The notes beneath the pieces were generated by a model. It saw nothing but the letters and a program-made list of their open reading frames with translations, had not been told where the DNA came from and did no database searches. The position numbers and the translations under genes are program-made. A stretch of 64,000 nt of DNA from Nocardia tengchongensis (GTDB lineage: Bacteria > Actinomycetota > Actinomycetes > Mycobacteriales > Mycobacteriaceae): positions 434,001-498,000 of the forward strand of contig NZ_CP074371.1 in NCBI RefSeq assembly GCF_018362975.1, given 5' to 3'. Of the stretch, positions 18,741-29,677 are shown piece after piece (within the stretch, counting starts at the first letter, position 1; each line of letters opens with the position of its first letter).

Positions 18741-20900
18741 TCAGCGGCGAACGGCGTCGCTCACCTCTGCGGAGTCCGACAACTCGGCATCCCACTCCAC
18801 ATGCTTCGTGGCATCCCCACCATGGCCCGGCCACCACGCGAAACGGCCGACCAGAGCGGTCACCGCCGGCGTGAAGAACATCGCCATGACGAAGGCCGCG
18901 ATGGTGATGCCCAGCGAGATGGCGAAACCCATCTGGGAGAGCACCGAATTGCCCGCCAGCATCATGGAGGCGAAGGTGCCCGCCAGGATGACACCGGCCG
19001 CCGCCACCGTCGGACCCGTGTGCCGCACGGCCAGCGCCGCGGAGCGATGCGGATCGTTGCCCTCACGGGCCTCCTCCCGCAATCGGGCGACCATGAGGAT
19101 GTTGTAGTCGGTGCCCAGCGCCACCACGAACAGATACATGATCAACGGCAACTGGAAGATCAGACCCTGCTCGCCCCGGATGTGCTGGAAGACCAGCACC
19201 GCGGAGCCGAGCGTCGCCGCGAAGCCGAGGAACACCGAGGCCATCAGATACCAGGGCGCGACCACGCTGCGCAGCAGCAAGGCCAGCACGATCATGATCA
19301 GCACCGCGGCCACCGGGAACACCACCGTGTAGTCACGGTTCATGGCGTGCTGGAAGTCGACGAACACCGAGGTCATACCGCCCACCACCGCGGTGGTGCC
19401 GGCCGGGGCCGAGGCATGCGCGGTGTCGCGCAACGGTCCCTTCACGGTGTCCAGCGCGGCATCCGATTCGGGCTTGTCGGTGAGCGTCACCTGGAATTCG
19501 GCCACCGCGTTGTCCTTCGACAACGTCGGCTGCGACACCTCGCCCACGCCGCCGATACCGGTCAGCGCCGTACGGAAGGTGTTCAACTCGTCCTTGTTCA
19601 GCGTCCCCTGGTCGGCGCGCAGGTAGACCTGCGACGGCTGGGTGCTGCCCGCGGGCATGCCCTTGAGCAGTTCCTTGCCGTACACCGTCGACTCGGAGGC
19701 GTCCGAGGTCGAGCCGGCGCTCAGATCGAAGGTCGGGTTGAAGCCCAGCGCGAAGATGCCCAGCACCAGCAGCACGCCGCCCGACGCCGCGGCGAACAAC
19801 GCCGGACGCTTGCCCAGCGCATTGCCGACCGCACCGAAACGCGCACCCTCGGGCTCGGTCCGCCACGCCTTCGACGGCCAGAACACCTTGGTGCCCAACA
19901 GCGAGACGATGGCGGGGACCAGGGTCAGACCGGCCAGCAGCGCCACCGCGACCGCGATGGCCAGGGCGATGCCCATGGACCGGAACATCCCCAGGGTGGA
20001 CAGGGTGAGCGCACCGAAGGCGATGATCACCGCCGCCGCGGCCGAAGTGATGGCCTCGCCGACTCGTTCCACCGAGCTGACCATGGCCGTCTTCGGGTCC
20101 TCACCGGCGCGCAGGCGCTCCCGGTAGCGGAACATCAGGAACAGGATGTAGTCGGTGCCGACGCCGAAAAGCACGACGACCAGCAGCGATTGCACCGAGT
20201 TGTCGATCTTCAGGTCGAATGCCGAACTGGCCGAGGCGATCACGCCGTTGGCCAGCGCCGACACCATGCCGATCACGATGATCGGCAGTAGCGCGATGAT
20301 CGGACTGCGGAAGATGACCAGCAGCAGCACCAGGATGAGCACCACGGTCGCGATGCCGATGATGGCCAGGCCCTTCTGGCTGGAATCCTGCTGATCCAGC
20401 ATCTGGGCCGCGGTGCCGGTGACACCGGCCTTCAGATCGGTGCCGGAGACCTGTTCCTTCAGGGCGTCACGCAGCGCCTTGACCGCGTCGGTCTGGTTCT
20501 TGGCCGCCTGGTCGGTCGCCTTGGTCATCGCGACCGCGACCACACCGATGGCCTTGGTCTCCGACGGCGGCAGCGCCTGAACGGCGGTGACGTCCTTGAT
20601 CTTCTGTTCGGACAGCTTCGTCGCGGCCGCGGAGACGGCCGCCGCGTCCTGATCGGTCAGCGGAGCACCGTCGGAGCGCTCGAAGACGATCAGCGCGGCC
20701 GGGGTGTTGCTGTTGGGGAATGCCTTCTGCTGCAGCTCCATCGCCTGGACGGATTCGTAGTGGGAAGGCAGGAAGTCGGATTGCTCGGTGGTGGCCGTGA
20801 GCTTGGGCGCCGTGGCGACGACCGCCACGATCGCGATCAGCCAGGCGCCGATCACCAGCCACGGGAAGCGGACGACCAGTCGTCCTAGTCCAGAGAACAT
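18741..20900 (-). CDS. MMPL-family RND transporter
   Basis: The 719-residue protein has the RND layout: one helix, a large extracytoplasmic loop (residues about 35-170), five helices, a second helix-loop-helix unit and five more helices. Both halves carry the Asp-Tyr pair used in proton relay (GTDYILFL and GTDYNILM). MMPL proteins move lipids, siderophores or hydrophobic compounds outward. GAAAGGAC stands about 9 nt before the ATG. The gene follows the EXLDI gene by 37 bp and is very probably co-transcribed from the promoter region near 21,590, so it may be controlled through the palindrome there. The substrate is not known. The acidic C-terminal tail (DAELSDSAEVSDAVRR) is cytoplasmic by prediction. 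Confidence 0.9.
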   Translation of the reverse strand: MFSGLGRLVVRFPWLVIGAWLIAIVAVVATAPKLTATTEQSDFLPSHYESVQAMELQQKAFPNSNTPAALIVFERSDGAPLTDQDAAAVSAAATKLSEQKIKDVTAVQALPPSETKAIGVVAVAMTKATDQAAKNQTDAVKALRDALKEQVSGTDLKAGVTGTAAQMLDQQDSSQKGLAIIGIATVVLILVLLLVIFRSPIIALLPIIVIGMVSALANGVIASASSAFDLKIDNSVQSLLVVVLFGVGTDYILFLMFRYRERLRAGEDPKTAMVSSVERVGEAITSAAAAVIIAFGALTLSTLGMFRSMGIALAIAVAVALLAGLTLVPAIVSLLGTKVFWPSKAWRTEPEGARFGAVGNALGKRPALFAAASGGVLLVLGIFALGFNPTFDLSAGSTSDASESTVYGKELLKGMPAGSTQPSQVYLRADQGTLNKDELNTFRTALTGIGGVGEVSQPTLSKDNAVAEFQVTLTDKPESDAALDTVKGPLRDTAHASAPAGTTAVVGGMTSVFVDFQHAMNRDYTVVFPVAAVLIMIVLALLLRSVVAPWYLMASVFLGFAATLGSAVLVFQHIRGEQGLIFQLPLIMYLFVVALGTDYNILMVARLREEAREGNDPHRSAALAVRHTGPTVAAAGVILAGTFASMMLAGNSVLSQMGFAISLGITIAAFVMAMFFTPAVTALVGRFAWWPGHGGDATKHVEWDAELSDSAEVSDAVRR

Positions 20901-20937
20901 GCGGGAGAAGTCCTTTCGGGGTTCGGCCGCGCGCTAT

Positions 20938-21450
20938 TCAGATGTCGAGGACCTGGGCAGCCGGGTTCTCCAGCGCATCGGCGACGATCCGGTAGACCTT
21001 CGCCGGAACAAGATCACGCAATTCCCCCGGCGAGTCCACGATGTCGACGGTGAAGTCGCCGTATCCATCCTTACCCAAGTGCAGGAATTCGCGCCACCCC
21101 CCAAATCCCTTGAGCCATTCCGTCATCAGCGAGAGGTCAGACTGATCGGAGCCCTTCCGGACGGTCAGGTACTCGTCTTTCCGCTCCTCGGCGGCATTCC
21201 GGGTGGCCCGCGCGAAGTCCGTCCAGTCCAGGAAATGCCGGTGGACGACCAGCTTGCCCTTGCGGCTCAGGAAGACCTGGACCGATTCACTCCCCTCCGA
21301 GGTGACCTTGCGGCCGTCCGCCAGCGGGCGGCCGACGAAACGCTGGGTGCGGCCGCCGCCGGGGCCGACTCGCAGGGTGATCTCACGCATGCCCTCGGGG
21401 AGGGGATCCGGGACCAGATCGGTGGCGGGCTTGTCCATTTCGAGGGCCAT
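20938..21450 (-). CDS. EXLDI-family protein
   Basis: The 170-residue protein ends in AAQVLDI, close to the C-terminal E-x-L-D-I tag that names this actinobacterial family (Gln replaces Glu). It is soluble by appearance, with YLTVRKGSDQSDLSLMTEWL in the middle and a VYRIVADALE segment before the tag. No biochemical role is established. The ATG at 21450 has GGAG about 7 nt upstream. The MMPL transporter gene starts 37 bp downstream, so the pair forms a small operon behind a palindromic promoter region. Confidence 0.8.
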   Translation of the reverse strand: MALEMDKPATDLVPDPLPEGMREITLRVGPGGGRTQRFVGRPLADGRKVTSEGSESVQVFLSRKGKLVVHRHFLDWTDFARATRNAAEERKDEYLTVRKGSDQSDLSLMTEWLKGFGGWREFLHLGKDGYGDFTVDIVDSPGELRDLVPAKVYRIVADALENPAAQVLDI

Positions 21451-21588
21451 GAGATGCTCCGAATCATTCGTTGATGCGTATATGGGCATGCGTGTACGAC
21501 ACGAGACCGCGGGTGCGATACCCGCTGCGCCGCAGTCGATCTCAGCGATTCCCGACGGCGGAACACCGTCTTCAGTCACTATAAGTAG

Positions 21589-21598
21589 ACGTATACGT
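21589..21598. promoter_or_regulatory. Palindrome ACGTATACGT upstream of EXLDI-MMPL
   Basis: A perfect 10-bp palindrome lies in the AT-rich stretch 21577-21603, 139 bp before the EXLDI start. The neighbourhood of 21,475-21,500 also holds related GCGTATA and GCGTGTA words. An operator for an unidentified regulator is a reasonable inference; no regulator gene is directly adjacent. Confidence 0.45.
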
Positions 21599-21662
21599 AT
21601 AGAGCAACCCTGATTTGACCCTGAAGTTTCTCCAGACCGATCCCTGACCCCGGAGACGCGAA

Positions 21663-21695
21663 CGGGCCCGTCCCCTCGATCGGGAGACGGGCCCG
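21663..21695 (-). terminator. Terminator of the LysR-type regulator gene
   Basis: CGGGCCCGTC (21663-21672) pairs perfectly with GACGGGCCCG (21686-21695) around a 13-nt loop. It begins 12 bp past the stop of the leftward regulator gene. Confidence 0.65.
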
Positions 21696-21706
21696 CACAG
21701 CAGGAT

Positions 21707-22669
21707 TCAGCGACCGCGCCGCTTGCCCGGCTTCTTCGCGCCGCCCTGCTTCGACTTCGCCGCGGCCGCGGGCTTTTTCGCCGGAGCGGGCTTGCGCTTG
21801 GCCGGCGACTGCTGCTTGGCCGGCTTGTTCGCCTGCTGCCCCGACGGCGAACGGGTACTGCGCTGCGAACGGCCGCGCACCACACCCACGAACTCCTCCA
21901 CCAATTCGGTAGTCCGGTCGACCAACCAGGCCAGCGCGACCTCGGTCTCGGGCACATCGGTGACCAGGCGGTAGACCAGGTCCTTGCGGTGGTGCAGGCG
22001 GGCGATCGAATGCGGGACGATGGCGGCGCCGCTCACCGCGGCCACCAGCTCCATGGTCATGGCGGCCTCGTCCAGGTCGGTGGCGTCCTGCATGCGCTCA
22101 TCGGCCAGATCGACCGTGGCGACCTGCTCGAACAGGGCGATCGGATGATCCTTGGGCACCACGACCACCGGCACCTCGCGATACAGCGGAATCGCGCTCA
22201 TGCCGTCACTGTCGATGGGCAGGCGCACGAAGCACATGTCGACCGCGTCCGTGCGCAGCGCCGACTCCTGCTCCTTCATCGGGACCGGGATCAGTTCCAG
22301 CCGGATGTCGGGGAATCGGTCGGCCCAGATGCGCTCCCACTTGGTGACGGTCACGCCCGGGACGAACCCGACGCGCAGGCGATCCACCGCCTCCGTCGCC
22401 GTGACCGGCTCCGCCGGGGCGGCCGCGATCAGCGCACGAGCCTCTTCGAGCACCGCCTGTCCGTCCTCGCTCAGCTGGGTCGGCTGCGCGCCGGGCACGA
22501 ACAGCTTGGTATCGAGCTCTTCCTCCAGCTCGATGACCGTGCCACTCAATCGCTGCCGCGAAATGCCCAGTCCACGTGCCGCCCGGGCGAAGTGCAATTC
22601 CTCGGCTACCGCGACGAACCAGCGCAGGCGCGTGATGTCGATGGACTCCAACCGGCCCTGACCTGTCAT
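21707..22669 (-). CDS. LysR-type regulator with a lysine-rich C-terminal tail
   Basis: The N-terminal winged helix-turn-helix (LRWFVAVAEELHFARAARGLGIS...) and the substrate-binding-like domain from about residue 75 (LRVGFVPGVTVTKWERI) are typical of LysR-type regulators. The last 50 or so residues form a low-complexity tail rich in Lys, Ala and Pro (for example KPAPAKKPAAAAKSKQGG, ending GKRRGR), resembling the tails of some mycobacterial DNA-binding proteins. The ATG at 22669 gives the expected LysR N-terminus (MTGQGRLESIDITRLRWFV). The gene is divergent from the DUF5997 gene, 60 bp apart, a pairing that suggests shared control. The ligand is unknown. Confidence 0.88.
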   Translation of the reverse strand: MTGQGRLESIDITRLRWFVAVAEELHFARAARGLGISRQRLSGTVIELEEELDTKLFVPGAQPTQLSEDGQAVLEEARALIAAAPAEPVTATEAVDRLRVGFVPGVTVTKWERIWADRFPDIRLELIPVPMKEQESALRTDAVDMCFVRLPIDSDGMSAIPLYREVPVVVVPKDHPIALFEQVATVDLADERMQDATDLDEAAMTMELVAAVSGAAIVPHSIARLHHRKDLVYRLVTDVPETEVALAWLVDRTTELVEEFVGVVRGRSQRSTRSPSGQQANKPAKQQSPAKRKPAPAKKPAAAAKSKQGGAKKPGKRRGR

Positions 22670-22729
22670 GGGGTCCAGGTTATTGCACCGGCCAGCAGGT
22701 TCTGCCCACCCGCCCGATACCCTTGACAG

Positions 22730-23152
22730 GTGAGCCCGGACAAGAACACCCAAACCATGAAGCCGCTCACCGCGGCGAACAAACTCGGCATCTACCTCCC
22801 GGCTACACCGGCCGAGTTCCAGAGCTCACCCATCACCCGCGCCCAGCTCGAAGAGCTGCGGGTGAACCCGCCGCAGTGGCTCACCGACCTGTACGCCAAC
22901 GGGCCGTTCCCGCGTGACGTGGTGGCCCGCAAACTCGGCATCTCCAACTCCGGCCTGGCTCGCAACGGCGTCAACGACGCGCTCACCCACGACGAGATCA
23001 CCGCCCTGCTCGCCGACCCGCCCGAATGGCTGGTCCGTGAACGCGACAACCTGGTCGCCGTCCGCAAGGAAGCCGAGCGGGTCAAGGAGAAGGAGGCCGC
23101 GCGCCGCGCCGCCACGAACCGTCCGGCAAAGAACCTGTTCGGACCCAAGTAG
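22730..23152 (+). CDS. DUF5997 family protein
   Basis: The product of 140 residues (from a GTG at 22730) matches the DUF5997 family: TMKPLTAANKLGIYLPATPA near the start, then PPQWLTDLYANGPFPRDVVARKLGISNSGLARNG, which looks like a helix-turn-helix, and a charged C-terminal helix (EAERVKEKEAARRAATNR). Residues 35-90 suggest possible nucleic-acid binding, but no function is established. The ATG at 22757 is an alternative start. The gene is divergent from the LysR-type regulator gene. Confidence 0.82.
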   Translation: MSPDKNTQTMKPLTAANKLGIYLPATPAEFQSSPITRAQLEELRVNPPQWLTDLYANGPFPRDVVARKLGISNSGLARNGVNDALTHDEITALLADPPEWLVRERDNLVAVRKEAERVKEKEAARRAATNRPAKNLFGPK

Positions 23153-23156
23153 CACG

Positions 23157-23435
23157 TCACAGCCTGCGCAGCACCCGGCCCACCAGGTCCGGGGCCGCGC
23201 AGCCGTTCGCCGGTGCTGAGCTCCAGCTCCTGGAAGCCGGCGGGGCCGTCACGCAGATCCACGACTGATCGGTCCGCCAGACCGAGCCGGTGCCGACCCG
23301 ATTCGAGTCGATGACCACCAGCTCGACCCCGGCGGCGATATCTAATTGACGCGCATTGGCGCAAATATGTTCGAAGACATTCAGGCCCCTGGGACCGACG
23401 CCGACCATAGCGATCCGTAAAACATTGTCGAGCAT
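23157..23435 (-). pseudogene. Remnant of an FAD/NAD(P)-binding protein
   Basis: The first 58 residues are a good N-terminal dinucleotide-binding segment (IAMVGVGPRGLNVFEHICANA, then VGTGSVWRTDQS) as found in large FAD/NAD(P)-binding proteins of 500 or more residues. The homology then stops. In the neighbouring frame the next 25 or so codons read like a family C-terminus (VVDLRDGPAGFQELELSTGE), and the original frame returns for DLVGRVLRRL before the stop. This looks like a gene that lost its middle part and gained frameshifts. Only about 280 bp remain, so it is unlikely to be functional. Confidence 0.6.
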
Positions 23436-23573
23436 GCAAACTCACCGATCGCGCTCGATTAGCCGTACCCGAATCCGGATACGCCGCCGAGGCTGGCAGC
23501 GGGTCGAACGAGCCCTCGAGAATGCGCGGTACGGTAAGTCTGCTTCGCCGGAAATGTCAGCCGTGCCGGATTG

Positions 23574-24167
23574 TCAGCAGTAGTAGCAGACGCCATTCGC
23601 GGGCAGCTCGGTGAAACAGTTGACGCACACGGCCTTCCGCGCCTCCGGTTCCGGCTTCGCGACCGGCGCCGGACCGGCGGCGGTGACCCGGCGCGGCGCG
23701 CCACCGTTGCGCGGAATCAGCGGCGGGATGCCACCGTCGGTCGGGATCTCCGCGCCGTAGGCGGCGTAGCACTGCCAGCGGGCGTAGGCCGCGTGCACCT
23801 CGAGGTCGGCCGGGACGGGTAGGTGCGCCAGCTCCAGCACGTACTTGTAGCTGTCGCTGACCTTGTGATTCTGCTTGACGCACAGCGCGGTCAGCGGCGG
23901 TTCGCCGGCATTGTGGCAGCGGCGCGCGACCTTGCGCAGGATGGCGTCCATCCAGGTGCGGGTCGGCGCGTCGGTGCGAATGCCCGACATCTCCTGCACG
24001 CGCTCGGCCAGTTCGTTCACAGTGACGAAATGACCGTAGCCTGAAGCACATTCGGCCAGCACTTCGTGGGCGGCCAGAGACCACGCCACCGCCGCATCGC
24101 GGAAAGTCACCGCGGTCCGGTCGTCGATCCGCCAAGCCCCGGAAGTTGTTGTCGCAGCATCCCTCAT
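23574..24167 (-). CDS. Hypothetical protein with C-terminal CxxC pairs
   Basis: I do not recognise a named family. The 197-residue product has a mixed helical N-terminal part (FRDAAVAWSLAAHEVLAECASGYGHFVTVNELAERVQ) and a conserved-looking WMDAILRKVARRCHNAGEPPLTALCV segment. A Pro/Ala-rich linker leads to a short C-terminal VCVNCFTELPANGVCYYC, whose two CxxC pairs could bind one zinc; the last residue of the protein is a Cys. The layout recalls small actinobacterial proteins with a zinc-ribbon tail. It lies downstream of the S10 operon but is separated from it by tandem terminators, so it should have its own promoter within 24168-24290. Confidence 0.7.
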   Translation of the reverse strand: MRDAATTTSGAWRIDDRTAVTFRDAAVAWSLAAHEVLAECASGYGHFVTVNELAERVQEMSGIRTDAPTRTWMDAILRKVARRCHNAGEPPLTALCVKQNHKVSDSYKYVLELAHLPVPADLEVHAAYARWQCYAAYGAEIPTDGGIPPLIPRNGGAPRRVTAAGPAPVAKPEPEARKAVCVNCFTELPANGVCYYC

Positions 24168-24290
24168 AGCCTGTACACGCTAACGCTTTCGCCCGGCGAC
24201 ACGCCAATTCCGTTTGGACATATGGGGTTTCAGTTTGGTCACACTCGTCCAGATTTGGCATTACCGGCCAGTATCCGGACAAAAAGAAAA

Positions 24291-24318
24291 GGCCCGCTTC
24301 CCAAATGGGCAGCGGGCC
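24291..24318 (-). terminator. Distal terminator of the S10 operon
   Basis: GGCCCGCT (24291-24298) pairs with AGCGGGCC (24311-24318), with CCC/GGG pairing inside. Read leftward the hairpin is followed by TTTTCTTTTTG, a classic U-run, making it a convincing intrinsic terminator. Confidence 0.85.
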
Positions 24319-24339
24319 GGGCACTCTCGCCCCAAAACA

Positions 24340-24374
24340 CACCGGTCCGCTTCCCAACGGGAAGCGGACCGGTG
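24340..24374 (-). terminator. Proximal terminator of the S10 operon
   Basis: A perfect 16-bp stem, CACCGGTCCGCTTCCC (24340-24355) with GGGAAGCGGACCGGTG (24359-24374), starts 31 bp after the rpsQ stop. Leftward it is followed by TGTTTTGG. It forms a tandem with the hairpin at 24291-24318. Confidence 0.85.
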
Positions 24375-24405
24375 ATCAATGACTTGGTTCAAGTCATGGA
24401 GCAGG

Positions 24406-24702
24406 CTACTTGGCCTTCTCCAGGACCTCGACCAGACGCCACCGCTTGGTGGCGGACAGCGGACGGGTCTCCATCAGCTGCACGCGGTCGCCGATGCCGG
24501 CGATCTCGTTCTCGTCGTGAGCCTTCACCTTCGAGGTGGTGCGGATGATCTTGCCGTAAAGCTTGTGCTTCACGCGATCTTCCAGCTCGACCACGATGGT
24601 CTTGGTCATCTTGTCGGAGACGACGTAGCCGATGCGCGTCTTGCGCTGGCCCCGCTCCTCCTGGTTGGCCGGCGTCTTGGCCGGGCCCTTTACGTCGCTC
24701 AT
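24406..24702 (-). CDS. rpsQ: 30S ribosomal protein S17
   Basis: The 98-residue protein contains the S17 core ([20 protein letters not shown] and [19 protein letters not shown]). It is an early-binding protein of the small subunit that contacts 16S rRNA. The start ATG overlaps the rpmC stop (ATGA). It is the last gene of the operon visible before the tandem terminators, so this transcription unit ends here rather than continuing into rplN as in E. coli. Confidence 0.97.
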   Translation of the reverse strand: MSDVKGPAKTPANQEERGQRKTRIGYVVSDKMTKTIVVELEDRVKHKLYGKIIRTTSKVKAHDENEIAGIGDRVQLMETRPLSATKRWRLVEVLEKAK

Positions 24703-24937
24703 GCGGCGTCTCCCTTGCCTTCAGGACCGGAGGCCAGGCCGAGCTCGCGCTCACGCATGACCGTGTAGATGCGCGCGATCTCGTGGCGGACCACGCGCAG
24801 GCGGCGGTTGTTCTGCAACTGACCGGTCGCCATCTGGAAGCGCAGGTTGAACAGCTCTTCCTTGGACTCGCGCAGCTTGGCGACGAGCGCCTCGTTGTCG
24901 AGCTCGCGGAGCTCGGCAGTCGGATTAGCGGTAGCCA

Positions 24938-24938
<1 letters not shown>
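24699..24938 (-). CDS. rpmC: 50S ribosomal protein L29
   Basis: The product of 79 residues has the L29 signature ([27 protein letters not shown] and [20 protein letters not shown]). L29 sits near the exit of the peptide tunnel. The ATG at 24938 overlaps the rplP stop by 1 bp and the 3' end overlaps rpsQ, which implies coupled translation. An in-frame ATG upstream at 24971 lies inside rplP and is not used here. Confidence 0.97.
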
Positions 24939-25354
<416 letters not shown>

Positions 25355-25357
25355 AGG

Positions 25358-26164
<807 letters not shown>

Positions 26165-26566
26165 TTACTTTGCCCCTCCCTTCCGGCGGCTACGAGTGGC
26201 AGCGCCGGCGGTGGGCACGCTCTCGACCTCGATGGTGATGTGGCTGGTGCGCTTGCGGATCCGGAACGCACGGCCCTGGGCCCGCGGCTGGAAACGCTTC
26301 ATGGTCGCGCCCTCGTCGACGAAAGCCGTCGAGATGACGAGGGTGGCCGGGTTGAGGCCGAGGTTGTTCTCGGCGTTGGCGGCCGCCGAGGCGACAACCT
26401 TCGCAACCGGCTCGCTCGCGGCCTGCGGCGCGAACTTCAGGATGTTCAGCGCGTCCTGCACGCTGCGGCCACGGACCAGGTCCACGACGCGACGCGCCTT
26501 CATCGGCGTCACGCGAACGTGCTTGGCGGTCGCGCGCGCGGTCGGGTTCTGAGTTTCAGTGCTCAT
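26165..26566 (-). CDS. rplV: 50S ribosomal protein L22
   Basis: The 133-residue product carries the L22 core ([24 protein letters not shown] and [17 protein letters not shown]). L22 lines the peptide exit tunnel; changes in its loop (here within [13 protein letters not shown]) are known in other bacteria to give macrolide resistance. Start overlaps the rpsS stop (ATGA). Confidence 0.98.
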   Translation of the reverse strand: MSTETQNPTARATAKHVRVTPMKARRVVDLVRGRSVQDALNILKFAPQAASEPVAKVVASAAANAENNLGLNPATLVISTAFVDEGATMKRFQPRAQGRAFRIRKRTSHITIEVESVPTAGAATRSRRKGGAK

Positions 26567-26844
26567 CGCCGCTTGCTCTTCCGATCTTCCTTGACGTGGC
26601 TCTTGAACGTGCGGGTCGGCGCGAATTCACCGAGCTTGTGTCCAACCATGTTCTCCGACACGAACACCGGCACGTGCTTACGGCCGTCGTGCACCGAGAA
26701 CGTGTGACCGATGAAATCGGGAATGATGGTGGAACGACGCGACCAGGTCTTGATGACCTGCTTCGTGCCCTTCTCGTTCTGGACGTCCACCTTCTTGAGG
26801 AGGTGTCCGTCGACGAACGGGCCCTTCTTCAGGCTACGTGGCAT
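26563..26844 (-). CDS. rpsS: 30S ribosomal protein S19
   Basis: The 93-residue protein reads [18 protein letters not shown] at the start and contains the S19 signature [22 protein letters not shown]19 lies in the head of the small subunit. Overlaps rplV by 4 bp and follows rplB after 14 bp. Confidence 0.98.
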   Translation of the reverse strand: MPRSLKKGPFVDGHLLKKVDVQNEKGTKQVIKTWSRRSTIIPDFIGHTFSVHDGRKHVPVFVSENMVGHKLGEFAPTRTFKSHVKEDRKSKRR

Positions 26845-26858
26845 CTTTAACCTCCTCC

Positions 26859-27689
<831 letters not shown>

Positions 27690-27721
27690 GAGTTCTTCTG
27701 CCTTCCTGAAGTCCCCGCCGC

Positions 27722-28027
27722 TTACGCGACCGGGCCTCCGAAGATCTCGATGGGCTTGCTGTCGGCCGAGATGGTCACGAGCGCGCGCTTGGTGCTCTTA
27801 CGCGTGCCGTAACCGAAGCGGGTCCGCTTGCGCTTGCCCTGACGGTTGGCGGTGTTGACGCTGGTCACCTTGACGCCGAAAACCTTCTCGACGGCAATCT
27901 TGATCTGCGTCTTGTTGGAGTCCGGGTGCACGATGAAGGTGTAGGTGCCCTCTTCGATCAGTCCGTAGGACTTCTCGGAGATCACCGGCGCCAGCAGAAT
28001 GTCGCGGGGATCGGCGATGGTGGTCAC
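27722..28027 (-). CDS. rplW: 50S ribosomal protein L23
   Basis: The product of 101 residues has the L23 pattern ([21 protein letters not shown] and [20 protein letters not shown]). L23 sits at the tunnel exit and docks trigger factor and SRP. The start is a GTG at 28027 that overlaps the rplD stop (GTGA); longer readings upstream lie inside rplD. Confidence 0.97.
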   Translation of the reverse strand: MTTIADPRDILLAPVISEKSYGLIEEGTYTFIVHPDSNKTQIKIAVEKVFGVKVTSVNTANRQGKRKRTRFGYGTRKSTKRALVTISADSKPIEIFGGPVA

Positions 28028-28695
28028 TTGCTCTCCTCCTGTGCAGCTTCGGCGGGGCCGTGCACGAAGGCGTTGAGCGCCTCGACCGAGAACACGATCT
28101 CGTCCGACTTCAGGACGTCGTAGGTGTTCAGCTGGTCCGGGGCGATGGGGTGCACGCCCTGCAGGTTCGCCACGCTCTTCCACGCGGTGACATCTTCACG
28201 ACCGACGACGACCAGGATGTTCTTCCGCTCCGACAGCTCGGCGAGGAAGGACTTGGCCACCTTGGTCGACGGGGTCTGACCCGACACCAGTTCGGTGATC
28301 ACGTGGATGCGCTCGTTGCGAGCCCGGTCCGACAGCGCGCCACGCAGTGCGGCGACCTTCATCTTCTTGGGCAGACGCTGGGTGTAGTCACGCGGCTGCG
28401 GGCCGTGGACGGTGCCACCGCCGGCGAACTGCGGCGCACGGGTCGAACCCTGGCGCGCACGGCCGGTGCCCTTCTGGCGGTACGGCTTCTTGCCACCACC
28501 GCGGACCATGCCGCGGGTCTTGGTGGCGTGCGTGCCCTGGCGAGCCGCGGCCTGCTGGGCCACGACGACCTGGTGCATCAGCGCGATGTTCGCGGTCGCG
28601 TCGAAGATCTCCGCGGGGAGCTCGACGGTGCCCTCGGTCTTGCCGCCAGCGGCCTTGACCGTGAGCGTCAGGTTGGTCTTGGTCTCGGTGCTCAT
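28024..28695 (-). CDS. rplD: 50S ribosomal protein L4
   Basis: The 223-residue product has the L4 tunnel-loop region ([19 protein letters not shown]) and C-terminal domain ([21 protein letters not shown]). In E. coli L4 is also the autoregulator of the S10 operon; whether it acts so here is unknown. Overlaps rplC and rplW by 4 bp each. Confidence 0.98.
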   Translation of the reverse strand: MSTETKTNLTLTVKAAGGKTEGTVELPAEIFDATANIALMHQVVVAQQAAARQGTHATKTRGMVRGGGKKPYRQKGTGRARQGSTRAPQFAGGGTVHGPQPRDYTQRLPKKMKVAALRGALSDRARNERIHVITELVSGQTPSTKVAKSFLAELSERKNILVVVGREDVTAWKSVANLQGVHPIAPDQLNTYDVLKSDEIVFSVEALNAFVHGPAEAAQEESK

Positions 28696-29357
28696 GCCCG
28701 GGCACCACCCTTCACTGCACTCTTGACGATCACGATGCCGCCGGTGCGGCCCGGGATCGCGCCCTTGATCAGCAGCAGGCCGTTCTCGGCATCCACCTTG
28801 TGGACCGAGAGGTTCTGCGTGGTGACGCGGTCGTTACCCATGCGGCCCGACATGCGCATGCCCTTGAAGACACGGCCCGGGGTGGAGCAACCACCGATGG
28901 AACCCGGACGACGGTGCACGGCCTGCGCACCGTGCGAGGCACCCTGACCACGGAAACCGTGGCGCTTCATGGTGCCCGCGAAGCCCTTGCCCTTGGAAGT
29001 GCCGGTCACATCGACGTAGCTGCCCTCTTCGAAGGCCTCCGCGCTGATCTCCTGGCCGACCTCGAAGGCGGCGGCGTCGGCGACGCGCAGCTCGGCGATG
29101 TGGCGGCGAGGGGTGACACCGGCCTTGGCGAACTGGCCGGAGACCGGCTTGTTCACCTTGCGGGGGTCGATGGCGCCGTAGGCGACCTGAACGGCGGAGT
29201 AGCCGTCGCGCTCAACGGTGCGGATCTGGGTAACGACGTTCGGGCCCGCCTTGACGACGGTCACGGGAACGACGCGGTTCTTCTCGTCGAAGACCTGGGT
29301 CATGCCGAGCTTGGTGCCCAGGATGCCCGCGGCCGGACGGTTCTTGTTGTCAGTCAT
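28692..29357 (-). CDS. rplC: 50S ribosomal protein L3
   Basis: The L3 core is clear ([18 protein letters not shown] near the start and [19 protein letters not shown] centrally). I chose the ATG at 29357, with GGGGAC about 8 nt upstream, giving 221 residues; a GTG at 29375 that overlaps the rpsJ stop would add six residues and cannot be excluded. L3 is an early assembly protein close to the peptidyl-transferase centre. Confidence 0.96.
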   Translation of the reverse strand: MTDNKNRPAAGILGTKLGMTQVFDEKNRVVPVTVVKAGPNVVTQIRTVERDGYSAVQVAYGAIDPRKVNKPVSGQFAKAGVTPRRHIAELRVADAAAFEVGQEISAEAFEEGSYVDVTGTSKGKGFAGTMKRHGFRGQGASHGAQAVHRRPGSIGGCSTPGRVFKGMRMSGRMGNDRVTTQNLSVHKVDAENGLLLIKGAIPGRTGGIVIVKSAVKGGARA

Positions 29358-29371
29358 ATTCGAGGTCCCCG

Positions 29372-29677
29372 TCACTGAATGTTGACGTCGACGCTGGCCG
29401 GCAGGTCGATGCGCATCAGGGCGTCAACCGTCTTCGGCGTCGGGTCGAGGATGTCGATAAGCCGCTTGTGCGTACGCATCTCGAAGTGCTCGCGCGAGTC
29501 CTTGTACTTGTGCGGCGACCGGATGACGCAGTAGATGTTCTTTTCGGTGGGCAACGGCACCGGGCCAACGACGCGGGCACCGGTACGGGTCACCGTCTCG
29601 ACGATCTTGCGCGCGGACGCGTCGATCGCCTCATGGTCGTAGGCCTTGAGCCTGATGCGGATCTTCTGTCCCGCCAC
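29372..29677 (-). CDS. rpsJ: 30S ribosomal protein S10
   Basis: The 101-residue S10 ([39 protein letters not shown]) begins with a GTG at 29677 preceded by AAGGACA. It is the first gene of the operon; in other bacteria S10 also takes part in transcription antitermination with NusB. About 500 bp without a gene lie upstream. Confidence 0.98.
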   Translation of the reverse strand: MAGQKIRIRLKAYDHEAIDASARKIVETVTRTGARVVGPVPLPTEKNIYCVIRSPHKYKDSREHFEMRTHKRLIDILDPTPKTVDALMRIDLPASVDVNIQ

